NCBI RefSeq assembly: GCF_034720595.1
Contig: NZ_JAYESJ010000001.1
Span: 4,081,501-4,145,500, forward strand
From: Rhizobium sp. CC-YZS058
Lineage (GTDB): Bacteria > Pseudomonadota > Alphaproteobacteria > Rhizobiales > Rhizobiaceae
Reading direction: 5' to 3'
Length of the DNA: 64,000 nt
Shown here: positions 46,039-54,711 of the stretch, in pieces
Layout of the letters: each line of letters begins with the position of its first letter
How positions within the stretch are numbered: the first letter of the stretch is position 1
Made by a program: the position numbers and the translations under genes
Notes under the pieces: model-generated
What the model was told of the DNA's origin: nothing
The model's database searches: none
Seen by the model: the letters and a program-made list of their open reading frames with translations, nothing else

Positions 46039-47292
46039 CTATTCAGCGGCGGCCTGGCCCTGGCCGAAGCGCTTCTCGATATAGTCGGCGACCAGCTGCT
46101 CGAAATCGCCGGCGATGTTCGTGCCGCGAATGGTCAGTGCCTTCTTGCCGTCGATGTAAACGGGTGCGGCCGGCAGCTCGCCGGTGCCGGGGAGAGAAAT
46201 GCCGATATCGGCATGCTTGCTTTCGCCGGGACCGTTGACGATGCAGCCCATCACCGCGACCTTCAGCCCCTCGACCCCTGGATACTTCTCGCGCCAGACC
46301 GGCATGTTGCGGCGGATATCGTCCTGGATTTTCTGGGCGAGCTCCTGGAACACGGTCGAGGTCGTGCGCCCGCAGCCCGGACAGGCGGCGACGACCGGGA
46401 TGAACTGGCGGAAGCCCATGACCTGAAGAAGCTCCTGCGCCACCTGCACCTCGCGGGTGCGATCGCCGCCGGGCTCGGGGGTCAGCGAGATGCGGATGGT
46501 ATCGCCGATGCCCTGCTGCATCAGGATGCCGAGCGACGCGGAGGAGGCGACGATGCCCTTCGAGCCCATGCCGGCCTCGGTCAACCCCAGATGCAGCGCA
46601 TGGTTGGAGCGCGAGGACAGCATGGCATAGACCGAGATCAGGTCCTGAACATTGGACACCTTGGCCGAAAGGATGATGCGGTTGCGCGGCAGGCCGATCT
46701 CTTCGGCAAGTTCGGCCGAAATCAGCGCCGACTGGACGATCGTCTCGCGCATGACCTCCTGCGCGGTCAGGGGAAAGCCCTTCTCCTGATTGTCGTTCAT
46801 CAGCCGGGTCAGGAGTTCCTGGTCGAGCGAGCCCCAGTTGACGCCGATGCGCACCGGCTTGTCGAATTCGATCGCGCGTTCGATGATCGCTGCGAACTGA
46901 CGGTCCTTCTTGTCCTTGAAGCCGACATTGCCGGGATTGATGCGGTACTTCGCAAGCGCCTCGGCGCAGGCCGGATGATCGGCGAGCAGCTTGTGGCCGA
47001 TATAGTGGAAATCGCCGATCAGCGGCACATCGAGGCCAAGGCGCTCCAGCCGCTCACGGATTTTTGGGACGGCGCGCGCGCTTTCGTCGCGGTCGACCGT
47101 GATGCGCACCAGTTCCGATCCCGCGCGGTGAAGCGCTGCCACCTGGGCGACCGTCGCATCCACATCGGCCGTATCTGTGTTGGTCATGGATTGCACGACG
47201 ACGGGCGCACCGCCGCCGACAATGACCCCGCCGACATCCACCGCAACGGTGGCCCGGCGCGGCTGCGGCTCGAAAGCAAACGAAGTCGACAT
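46039..47292 (-). CDS. ispG: 4-Hydroxy-3-methylbut-2-enyl-diphosphate synthase IspG
   Basis: 417 residues, the MEP-pathway iron-sulphur enzyme that reduces MEcPP to [19 protein letters not shown] opens the TIM barrel; cluster ligands lie in [10 protein letters not shown] and in the C-terminal [19 protein letters not shown] 47292 is chosen since GAGGAC precedes it; the longer frame upstream is not homologous. It is convergent with ispA. Confidence 0.95.
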   Translation of the reverse strand: MSTSFAFEPQPRRATVAVDVGGVIVGGGAPVVVQSMTNTDTADVDATVAQVAALHRAGSELVRITVDRDESARAVPKIRERLERLGLDVPLIGDFHYIGHKLLADHPACAEALAKYRINPGNVGFKDKKDRQFAAIIERAIEFDKPVRIGVNWGSLDQELLTRLMNDNQEKGFPLTAQEVMRETIVQSALISAELAEEIGLPRNRIILSAKVSNVQDLISVYAMLSSRSNHALHLGLTEAGMGSKGIVASSASLGILMQQGIGDTIRISLTPEPGGDRTREVQVAQELLQVMGFRQFIPVVAACPGCGRTTSTVFQELAQKIQDDIRRNMPVWREKYPGVEGLKVAVMGCIVNGPGESKHADIGISLPGTGELPAAPVYIDGKKALTIRGTNIAGDFEQLVADYIEKRFGQGQAAAE

Positions 47293-47414
47293 GAAGTCCT
47301 CGTACAGTCCCGGTCGATCGGCCCGCCTGAGGTGGAGGAGGATCGCCGCCTTGTCAATGTTTCCGACCATCAAGAGGCGGCGTTTTCAAGGCGACGACCG
47401 GACGTGAGGGCCGA

Positions 47415-48602
47415 TCAGTCCTTGGCGGCGTCCGCGTGAACGGTAAGACCCGAGAGCGCCAGCACCACCAGGAAGAGCAGCGGAATGCAGGTGAAGATCA
47501 GCGAGAAGCCGGTATGTTCGGCGATGAAGCCGATCAGCGACGGCGCGAACAGGATGCCGGAATAGCCCATGAAGGTGACGACGGAGAGGCCGATTCCCGG
47601 TGCCAGCCCCGGCATGTTGCCGGCGGCGGAAAAGGCGATCGGCACCATGTTGGAAATGCCGATGCCGGCAATGGCAAAGCCGATGATGGCGATGGTCGAG
47701 GAGGGCGCGAGTCCCGCCGTCACCATGCCGATCAGGGCGAGAACCGTGCACACCCGCAGCGTCTTCACGGCGCCGAACCGGTCGCGCACGTGGTCGCCGG
47801 CAAAACGCATGATGGCCATGGTGGCCGAGAAGGCGGCGAAGCCGAAGCCGGACAGCGCCGTGGAAGCGCCGAGCTCGTTGCGCATGTAGAGCGCGCTCCA
47901 GTCGATGATCGAGCCTTCCGGTACCATGGAGAACAGCGCGACGATGCCGATCAGCCAGGGAAGGGGCGTCATGGGCAGCGCGAGCTTCTCCTTCTCCGCC
48001 TCGGGATGCGGCTGGTCGGCAAGCATCATCGGCCAGGCGACTGCGATCACCGCCAAGCCGGCGACCATGACGAAGGCCGCATGCGCCACCTCGCCGAAAC
48101 CGGCGATCAACGGGCCGCCCAGCGCCGCGCCGATCAGCGCGCCCAGGCTCCAATAGGCATGGCAGGACGACATGATGGCGCGGCGCATCTGCTTCTCGAC
48201 CGCGACCGCGTTGGCATTCATCGCCACATCCATGGCGCCGACGAAGCCGCCGAGCGCGAAGAGCACGACGAAGGAGAGCGGCAGATTGGGCACGAGGCTG
48301 AGGATCAGCAGGATCGGCGCCAGAACAACGGCGAGCGAGCGGGTGATGGGCATGGAGCCCAGGCGAGAGATGAAACCGCCGGCAATCGGCATGAAGACGA
48401 GAGAGCCGATGCCGAAGGTGAGGATCAGCAGACCCACCGTGCCCTCGTCGATCATCAGCCGATCCTTCAGCACCGGGATCTTCGGCGCCCAGCTTCCAAC
48501 GACGAAGCCGTTCATCAGGAACATCAGCGACACGGCAAGCCGTGTCTTGGGCATGTAGGCGGAGCGGGGGGCTTCCGCGGCCATGGTATTTCGGTCTGTC
48601 AT
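47415..48602 (-). CDS. MFS transporter, YbjJ-like
   Basis: 395 residues with twelve helices. It opens RLAVSLMFLMNGFVVGSWAP and has GGFVGAMDVAMNANAVAVE in helix 4, features of the YbjJ-like MFS branch related to sugar permeases. The neighbouring DeoR-type regulator, 37 bp upstream in the same direction, fits carbohydrate or nucleoside transport; no enzyme gene is present to name the sugar. GGAGACAGGA lies before the ATG. Confidence 0.85.
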   Translation of the reverse strand: MTDRNTMAAEAPRSAYMPKTRLAVSLMFLMNGFVVGSWAPKIPVLKDRLMIDEGTVGLLILTFGIGSLVFMPIAGGFISRLGSMPITRSLAVVLAPILLILSLVPNLPLSFVVLFALGGFVGAMDVAMNANAVAVEKQMRRAIMSSCHAYWSLGALIGAALGGPLIAGFGEVAHAAFVMVAGLAVIAVAWPMMLADQPHPEAEKEKLALPMTPLPWLIGIVALFSMVPEGSIIDWSALYMRNELGASTALSGFGFAAFSATMAIMRFAGDHVRDRFGAVKTLRVCTVLALIGMVTAGLAPSSTIAIIGFAIAGIGISNMVPIAFSAAGNMPGLAPGIGLSVVTFMGYSGILFAPSLIGFIAEHTGFSLIFTCIPLLFLVVLALSGLTVHADAAKD

Positions 48603-48639
48603 TCCTGTCTCCCGGCCGCCCGGCGGCCTTGTCTACTCG

Positions 48640-49425
48640 TCAGGCGCTCTGTGACACTGCAGCGGCATGCAGCAGATGGACGCCCGTTTCTGTGAAGGCC
48701 TTTGATAGGGGGGCAGGAGCGTCGCCCTCCAGCACCAGCGTCAGGCCAGGGCCGCATGCGGCGATGGCGAAGGGCTCGCAAAGACCGAGCTTCTCGTTCG
48801 TCGCCGCAACCAGAACGGAACCGCTGCGCGCGGCGGCGGCGCGCTTGAACTCCGCATCCTCGTAGACAAGGCCGGTCAGACCTGCCTTCGGATCGAGGCC
48901 GCAGGCGCCCAGAATGCAGAGATCCGGCCGCAGCGCTTCGAGGTCGCGCTCCGCGCGAGCGCCGATCGCGGCGCCGACATGCCGGTCGATGCGCCCGCCG
49001 ATGGTGATGACGTCGATTTTCGGATGGTCGAGCGCGGCCATGGCGATGGCCGGCATATTGGTCGAAAGCGTCAGCGTCAGATGCAGCGGAATGGCCCGGA
49101 CAATGGCAAGATTGGTGGACCCCGCATCCACGAAGAGCGTCATGCCGTCCTTCAGAACGGTGACGGCCTTGGCGGCGAGGGTGGCCTTGCGACCGGGCGA
49201 GTCGCCGATGCGGACGGAGAAGGGCTGCTCCTGCGGGAGGGCGAGCGCGCCTCCATAGACACGCTGGCAGAGGCCAGCGGCGGCCATCTCCCGCAAATCG
49301 CGACGCACCGTATCCTCGGACACGCCGAAGAGCCGGGCCAGATCGCCCGCGAGGACCCGTCCGGTTTCCTGAAGGCGGCGGCGAATGGCGTCCTGGCGCT
49401 CCCGGGACAAGAGATCGGATGACAT
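48640..49425 (-). CDS. DeoR/GlpR-family transcription regulator
   Basis: 261 residues: DeoR winged helix (SRERQDAIRRRLQETGRVLA, LFGVSEDTVRRDLREM, about 7-60) and a phosphosugar-sensing isomerase-like domain (LFVDAGSTNLAIVRAI, GACGLDPKAGLTG, ATNEKLG). Such proteins repress sugar genes until a phosphorylated intermediate binds. It probably controls itself and the MFS gene that follows; a nested inverted repeat just upstream is a candidate operator. ATG 49425 is used; the longer frame lies in the divergent lrgA region. Confidence 0.88.
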   Translation of the reverse strand: MSSDLLSRERQDAIRRRLQETGRVLAGDLARLFGVSEDTVRRDLREMAAAGLCQRVYGGALALPQEQPFSVRIGDSPGRKATLAAKAVTVLKDGMTLFVDAGSTNLAIVRAIPLHLTLTLSTNMPAIAMAALDHPKIDVITIGGRIDRHVGAAIGARAERDLEALRPDLCILGACGLDPKAGLTGLVYEDAEFKRAAAARSGSVLVAATNEKLGLCEPFAIAACGPGLTLVLEGDAPAPLSKAFTETGVHLLHAAAVSQSA

Positions 49426-49435
49426 GGTGAAGAAT

Positions 49436-49461
49436 CGTGCATGAATCGGCACGAACATGCA
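49436..49461. promoter_or_regulatory. Nested inverted repeats, candidate DeoR operator
   Basis: Two overlapping inverted repeats stand between the divergent deoR and lrgA genes: CGTGC-8-GCACG (49436-49453) and TGCAT-14-ATGCA (49438-49461). They lie 11-36 nt before the regulator start. Binding by the regulator is inference. Confidence 0.35.
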
Positions 49462-49511
49462 TAAACGATTTCTCGATGATCGCAACCGCCTCTTTCGGCG
49501 AGGGCACGACC

Positions 49512-49925
49512 ATGCTTCAACCGAGATGGATAGCGAGCGCAGGGGTGGAGATGATCGAAGGAATTGCATGGCTGCTTGGCTTTCAGCTGATCGGCGAGGT
49601 TCTCTCCTATGCGGGCGGGCGCCATGTGCCCGGTCCGGTGATCGGCCTGGCGCTGTTGGCGCTGGCCCTGGTCCTCCTCAAGCGGCGCCGGCTCGGTCAG
49701 CGGATGGAGGCGCGCAGCGGTCAGGTCGCCGACGGGCTGCTTGCCAATCTCGGCGTGCTCTTCGTACCGGCCGGTGTCGGCATCATCCAGCATCTCGATC
49801 TCGTCCGCGCTTTCGGACTGCCGATTCTGGCCGCGATCCTGCTCACCACAGTGGCGACCCTCGTCGTGACCGTCTGGGTCTTCCTTCTGGTCAAGAGGGC
49901 CGAGCAGCGCTGGAGGCGGAAATGA
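49512..49925 (+). CDS. lrgA: CidA/LrgA family membrane protein
   Basis: 137 residues with four hydrophobic helices, the holin-like CidA/LrgA fold: LLGFQLIGEVLSYAGGRHVP, then GPVIGLALLALALVLL and LLANLGVLFVPAGVGI. LrgA with LrgB affects murein hydrolase activity, cell death or export of small organic acids. The start at 49512 has GAGGG at 7 nt; a later ATG (49551) would trim 13 residues. The stop overlaps the lrgB start by 4 nt. Confidence 0.87.
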   Translation: MLQPRWIASAGVEMIEGIAWLLGFQLIGEVLSYAGGRHVPGPVIGLALLALALVLLKRRRLGQRMEARSGQVADGLLANLGVLFVPAGVGIIQHLDLVRAFGLPILAAILLTTVATLVVTVWVFLLVKRAEQRWRRK

Positions 49926-50632
49926 TGGCAGCAGGTGATTCGGGACTCTGGGTCTATCTGGCAGCCACGCCGCTCTTCTGGCTGACGGCAACGCTGACCG
50001 CCTGGATCGCCGCGACCGCGATCGCCAGGCGCTGCAGCGGACATCCGCTCGTCAATCCCGTGCTGATCTCGGTGGTGCTGGTCGGGCTGGTGCTGGTCGG
50101 CGCCGGCATCGACTACGCGACCTATTTTCAAGGCGCGCAGTTCATCCATTTCCTGCTCGGGCCGGCCACGGTGGCGCTCGCCGTGCCACTCGTGCGTCAG
50201 GCGCGGCTGGTGGCGCAGAACCTGCTGCCGATGCTGGCCGCGCTTGCGGCAGGCAGCGTCACGGCGGTGCTCTCGGTGCTTGCCTGCGGCTGGGCCTTCG
50301 GCTTCCCACCGTCGGTGGTCATTTCCATGGCGCCGAAGTCCTCGACCGCCGGCGTCGCCATGGCGATTTCAGAGGGGCTCGGCGGCGATCCGGGGCTGAC
50401 GGCGGTCTTCGTGATCTTCACCGGCATTACCGGGGCCGTGATCGTCACCGGCCTGATGAACCGCATGCGGATCACCGATTATGCCGCTCGCGGTTTTGCC
50501 GCCGGCCTCGCCTCGCACGGCATCGGCACCGCGCGCGCCTTCCAGGTGGATCCCGTCGCCGGTCTCTTCGCTGGCATCGCCATGGCCCTGAATGCCGTGG
50601 TGACCGCGCTCATCGTACCGCTGTTTCTCTAA
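49922..50632 (+). CDS. lrgB: CidB/LrgB family membrane protein
   Basis: 236 residues with about seven helices. The family motif MAPKSSTAGVAMAISE is near residues 136-151, and AAGLASHGIGTARAFQVDP lies close to the C-terminus. It is the partner of LrgA; in plants and Bacillus, relatives form a pyruvate or glycolate exporter. GGAGG precedes the ATG and translation is coupled to lrgA (ATGA overlap). Confidence 0.9.
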   Translation: MMAAGDSGLWVYLAATPLFWLTATLTAWIAATAIARRCSGHPLVNPVLISVVLVGLVLVGAGIDYATYFQGAQFIHFLLGPATVALAVPLVRQARLVAQNLLPMLAALAAGSVTAVLSVLACGWAFGFPPSVVISMAPKSSTAGVAMAISEGLGGDPGLTAVFVIFTGITGAVIVTGLMNRMRITDYAARGFAAGLASHGIGTARAFQVDPVAGLFAGIAMALNAVVTALIVPLFL

Positions 50633-50634
50633 CG

Positions 50635-50663
50635 AAAAATGGGCGGGGACATCCTTCCCGCCC
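50635..50663 (-). terminator. Terminator after pyc
   Basis: On the minus strand a 7-bp GGGCGGG/CCCGCCC stem (50657-50663 with 50641-50647) is followed by ATTTTTC. It lies 31 nt beyond the pyc stop, in the short gap before convergent lrgB. Confidence 0.75.
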
Positions 50664-50693
50664 GCTGGTCTCGTGTCGCTTGGTTGCCGTCGC

Positions 50694-53600
50694 TCAGGCG
50701 AAAACGATCAGCAGGTCCTTGGCGTCGATCTGGTCGCCGGCCTTGACCAGAACTTCGGCGATCGTCGCATCCTTCTCGGCATGCAGCGCCGTCTCCATCT
50801 TCATCGCTTCGATGGAGAGCAGCACGTCGCCGGCCTTGACGCTCTGGCCTGCGGAGACCGCAACTGTCGAGACCACGCCCGGCATCGGCGCGCCGAGCTG
50901 GGTCGCAGCACCGGCCTCGGCCTTGCGGCGGGTGATGGTGGTGGCGGCACGGTTGCGATCCGGCACCTTGATCAGCCGCGGCTGGCCGTTCAGTTCGAAG
51001 AACACCTTGACCATGGCCTGGTCGTCCGGCTCGCTGCGGGCCTGGTGCTGGATGACCAGCGACTTGCCCTTCTCGATCTCCGGCATCAGCTCCTCGCCGG
51101 TCGCCAGGCCGTAGAAATAAGCAGGCGTCGGCAGCACCGAGACCGGGCCGTACATGTCGGAGGCCTGGGCGAAATCGGTGAAGACCTTCGGATACATGAG
51201 ATAGGAGGCGAACTCATAATCCGAAACGGCACGACCGAGCTTGGTCTCGATCTCCTTGCGCTCGGAATCGAGATCGGCGTCGGGCAACAGCGATCCTGGA
51301 CGCTCCGTATAGGCCGCCTCGCCCTTCAGCGCCTTCTTCTGCAGCGCCTCCGGCCATCCGCCCGGCGGCTGGCCGAGATCGCCCTTCAGCATGGAAACGA
51401 CCGATTCGGGGAAGGAGACGTCCTTGGCCGGGTTCTCGACATCGGCGACCGAAAGATCCTGGCTCACCATCATCAGCGCCATATCGCCCACCACCTTGGA
51501 AGACGGGGTGACCTTGACGATATCGCCGAACATCTGGTTGGCATCGGCATAGGCTTGGGCGACCTTGTGCCACTTGGTCTCGAGCCCGAGCGAGCGCGCC
51601 TGTTCCTTCAAGTTCGTGAACTGGCCACCCGGCATCTCGTGCAGATAGACCTCCGAGGCCGGACCCTTCAGGTCGCTTTCGAAGGCCGCATATTGGTAGC
51701 GCACCGCTTCCCAGTAGAAGGAGATGCGGCGGATCCATTCCGGGTCGAGCCCCGGGTCGCGCTCCGAGCCGGCCAGCGCCTCGACGATCGAGCCGAGGCA
51801 GGGCTGCGAGGTGTTGCCGGACAGCGCATCCATGGCGGCATCGACCACATCGACGCCGGACTCGACCGCCGCCAGAACGGTGGCCGCGGCAATGCCGGAG
51901 GTGTCGTGCGTGTGGAAATGGATGGGCAGATCGGTCGCTTCCCGCAGCGCCTTGAAGAGCACGCGGGCCGCAGCCGGCTTCAGAAGCCCGGCCATGTCCT
52001 TGACCGCGATCATATGCGCGCCGGCGGCTTCCAGCTCGGCAGCCAGCGCGGTGTAGTATTTCAGGTCGTATTTCGGGCGCGCGGCATTGAGCAGATCGCC
52101 CGTGTAGCAGATCGCGGCTTCGCAGATCCGGTTCTCTTCGTTCACCGCATCCATGGAGACGCGCATGTTCTCGACCCAGTTCAGGCAGTCGAAGACGCGG
52201 AACACGTCGATGCCGCCCTGCGCGGCCTGGCGCACGAAATATTTGACGACGTTGTCAGGATAATTCTTGTAGCCAACGCCGTTGGCGCCGCGCAGCAGCA
52301 TCTGCAGAAGCAGGTTCGGCGCGTCCTCGCGGATCCGGGCCAGACGGTCCCAGGGATCTTCGGTCAGGAAGCGCATGGAAACGTCGAAGGTGGCCCCGCC
52401 CCAGCATTCGAGCGAGAAGAGCTGCGGCAGTGCGCGGGCATAGGTGCCGGCGATGCGGGCGATGTCATAGGTCCGCATGCGGGTGGCGAGCAGCGACTGG
52501 TGGCCGTCGCGCATGGTGGTGTCGGTCATCAGCACGCGGCGTTCGCCACGCACCCATTCGGCGAATTTCTTCGGGCCGAGCTCGTCGAGCTTCTGCTTGG
52601 TGCCAGGTGTGATCGGCCCTTCGATAAAGGGAACGACCGGCTTGGCGATCTCGGCCGAGGGGCGCGGGCGGCCCTTGGCTTCCGGATGGCCGTTGACCGT
52701 CACGTCGGCGAGATAGGTGAGCAGCTTGGTCGCGCGGTCCTGGCGCTTGACCTGCTGGAAGAGTTCGGGCGTCGTGTCGATGAAGCGCGTCGTGTAGCTG
52801 TTGTCGCGGAACTTCGGATGGCGGATGATCGCTTCCAGGAAAGTAAGGTTGGTCGCCACGCCGCGGATGCGGAATTCGCGCAGCGCGCGCTCCATGCGGG
52901 TGATCGCCTCTTCCGGTGTCGGCGCCCAGGCCGTGACCTTGACCAGCAGCGGATCGTAATAGCGGGTGATCACCGCGCCCGGATAGGCCGTGCCGCCGTC
53001 CAGGCGGATGCCGAAACCGGCCGCCGAGCGATAGCCGGTGATGCGGCCATAATCGGGAATGAAGTTCTGGTCGGGATCTTCCGTCGTGATGCGGCATTGC
53101 ATGGCATTGCCGTTCAGCCGGATCTCTTCCTGGCGCGGAACGCCGCTTTCCGGCGTGCCGATCGCATGGCCGTCAAGAATGTGGATCTGCGCCTTGACGA
53201 TATCGATGCCGGTGACGACCTCGGTCACCGTATGCTCGACCTGGATGCGCGGGTTGACTTCGATGAAGTAGAATTTGCCCGTGTCCATATCCATCAGATA
53301 TTCGACCGTGCCGGCGCCGATATAGTTGGTCGCCTTGGCGATGCTGGTCGAATAGCCGGCCAGTTCCTGGCGCTGGGCCTCGGTCAGATAGGGGGCTGGC
53401 GCGCGTTCGACGACCTTCTGGTTGCGGCGCTGGACCGAACAGTCGCGCTCGAACAGATGCACGACATTGCCATGGGTGTCGCCCAGGATCTGGCTTTCGA
53501 CGTGGCGGGCGCGTTCCACCAGCTTTTCGAGATAGACCTCGTCCTTGCCGAAGGCAGCCATTGCCTCGCGCTTGGCTTCCGTCACCTCGCGCAGCAGGTC

Positions 53601-54149
53601 CTTCGGATCGCGGATGGCGCGCATGCCGCGCCCACCGCCGCCCCAGGAGGCCTTGAGCATGACCGGATAGCCGATTTCATCGGCGAGCCGGCGGATTTCC
53701 TCCGGATCGTCGGGGAGGGGATCGGTGGCCGGAACCACGGGAACGCCAATTTCGATGGCGAGATTGCGCGCTGCCACCTTGTTGCCGAGCCGGCGCATCG
53801 TGTCGCCCGTCGGGCCGATGAAGATGATGCCGGCTTCCTTGCAGGCATCCACGAATTCCGGGCTTTCCGAAAGAAGGCCATAGCCCGGATGAATGGCGTC
53901 GGCGCCCGACAGCTTGGCGACGCGGAGGATTTCCTCGATCGAGAGATAGCTTTCGATCGGCCCGAGATCGCGCGAAAGATGCGGGCCGCGGCCGATCTGG
54001 TAGCTCTCGTCGGCCTTGAAGCGGTGCAGCGCCAGCTTGTCTTCCTCTGCCCAGACGGCGACGGTCTTGAGACCGAGCTCGTCGGCGGCACGGAACACAC
54101 GGATTGCGATCTCGGAGCGATTCGCAACAAGGATTTTCTGAATGGGCAA
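50694..54149 (-). CDS. pyc: Pyruvate carboxylase
   Basis: 1151 residues, the full single-chain enzyme. Biotin carboxylase domain (1 to about 460: ILVANRSEIAIRVFRAADEL, ASWGGGGRGMRAI), carboxyltransferase (about 530-800: MTDTTMRDGHQSLLATRMRT, CWGGATFDVSMRF, HTHDTSG) and biotin carrier with Lys1117 in EAMKMET. It makes oxaloacetate from pyruvate, the main anaplerotic step in rhizobia. The start is TTG 54149 (MPIQKILVANRSE) because AGGAGGAG stands 6 nt upstream; ATG codons further up would add non-homologous residues. Confidence 0.96.
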   Translation of the reverse strand: MPIQKILVANRSEIAIRVFRAADELGLKTVAVWAEEDKLALHRFKADESYQIGRGPHLSRDLGPIESYLSIEEILRVAKLSGADAIHPGYGLLSESPEFVDACKEAGIIFIGPTGDTMRRLGNKVAARNLAIEIGVPVVPATDPLPDDPEEIRRLADEIGYPVMLKASWGGGGRGMRAIRDPKDLLREVTEAKREAMAAFGKDEVYLEKLVERARHVESQILGDTHGNVVHLFERDCSVQRRNQKVVERAPAPYLTEAQRQELAGYSTSIAKATNYIGAGTVEYLMDMDTGKFYFIEVNPRIQVEHTVTEVVTGIDIVKAQIHILDGHAIGTPESGVPRQEEIRLNGNAMQCRITTEDPDQNFIPDYGRITGYRSAAGFGIRLDGGTAYPGAVITRYYDPLLVKVTAWAPTPEEAITRMERALREFRIRGVATNLTFLEAIIRHPKFRDNSYTTRFIDTTPELFQQVKRQDRATKLLTYLADVTVNGHPEAKGRPRPSAEIAKPVVPFIEGPITPGTKQKLDELGPKKFAEWVRGERRVLMTDTTMRDGHQSLLATRMRTYDIARIAGTYARALPQLFSLECWGGATFDVSMRFLTEDPWDRLARIREDAPNLLLQMLLRGANGVGYKNYPDNVVKYFVRQAAQGGIDVFRVFDCLNWVENMRVSMDAVNEENRICEAAICYTGDLLNAARPKYDLKYYTALAAELEAAGAHMIAVKDMAGLLKPAAARVLFKALREATDLPIHFHTHDTSGIAAATVLAAVESGVDVVDAAMDALSGNTSQPCLGSIVEALAGSERDPGLDPEWIRRISFYWEAVRYQYAAFESDLKGPASEVYLHEMPGGQFTNLKEQARSLGLETKWHKVAQAYADANQMFGDIVKVTPSSKVVGDMALMMVSQDLSVADVENPAKDVSFPESVVSMLKGDLGQPPGGWPEALQKKALKGEAAYTERPGSLLPDADLDSERKEIETKLGRAVSDYEFASYLMYPKVFTDFAQASDMYGPVSVLPTPAYFYGLATGEELMPEIEKGKSLVIQHQARSEPDDQAMVKVFFELNGQPRLIKVPDRNRAATTITRRKAEAGAATQLGAPMPGVVSTVAVSAGQSVKAGDVLLSIEAMKMETALHAEKDATIAEVLVKAGDQIDAKDLLIVFA

Positions 54150-54711
54150 GGAACGCTCCTCCTGGAACTCGACCGGCAGATGCTGCAGCGCGACAAAGAG
54201 TTTTAGCGACTCATTTTCACCCTTGGCAATAGGCATCTGCGTTTGCCAAAGGTCGCTTATGGGTTTCCGCCATGTCTGGCTTGGACTGTCAGGTCTTCCC
54301 GTTTGGTGGTCGGCAGTCTTCACCGCGCAACGCCGAGAAACGTAAAAGACAGAATCGCTTGCCGCGTCGCAGCATGAAGGGCGCGTTCAGGGGCCATTCA
54401 TGTTGCGGGTGCGATAGTCCGCCCCGTAGTCATGAAACCATGCTGCGCTTGACCCTTTGAAAGAGGGTGGGACGCAGCCGACGCTCCGGGCCGCTCTGGC
54501 CGGAGACCGGCAGCACTCGGCCTTACGGTCGAGCACAGCGGGGGCCATGACGGGACATGGGGCACCAGCCTCGATCCGGTGGCAAGCGCGAAGCGGCGCG
54601 GCTTTCCGGGCCGGCCGGGAACCCACCGTCCGATTGCAGGTTCCATGCCCCGCCCGGGGCGAATGGTCGGTCCGGGTGCGGCAAGGCAGGTTCCCACGAG
54701 GGGATAAGACA
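54150..54711. other. Divergent promoter region between pyc and ndvA
   Basis: 562 bases without a convincing gene. It must hold both promoters and a long leader for ndvA. A TTGACC at 54449-54454 has no good -10 at 16-18 bp. An open frame leads into ndvA from 54457 but encodes no recognisable extension. Confidence 0.55.
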
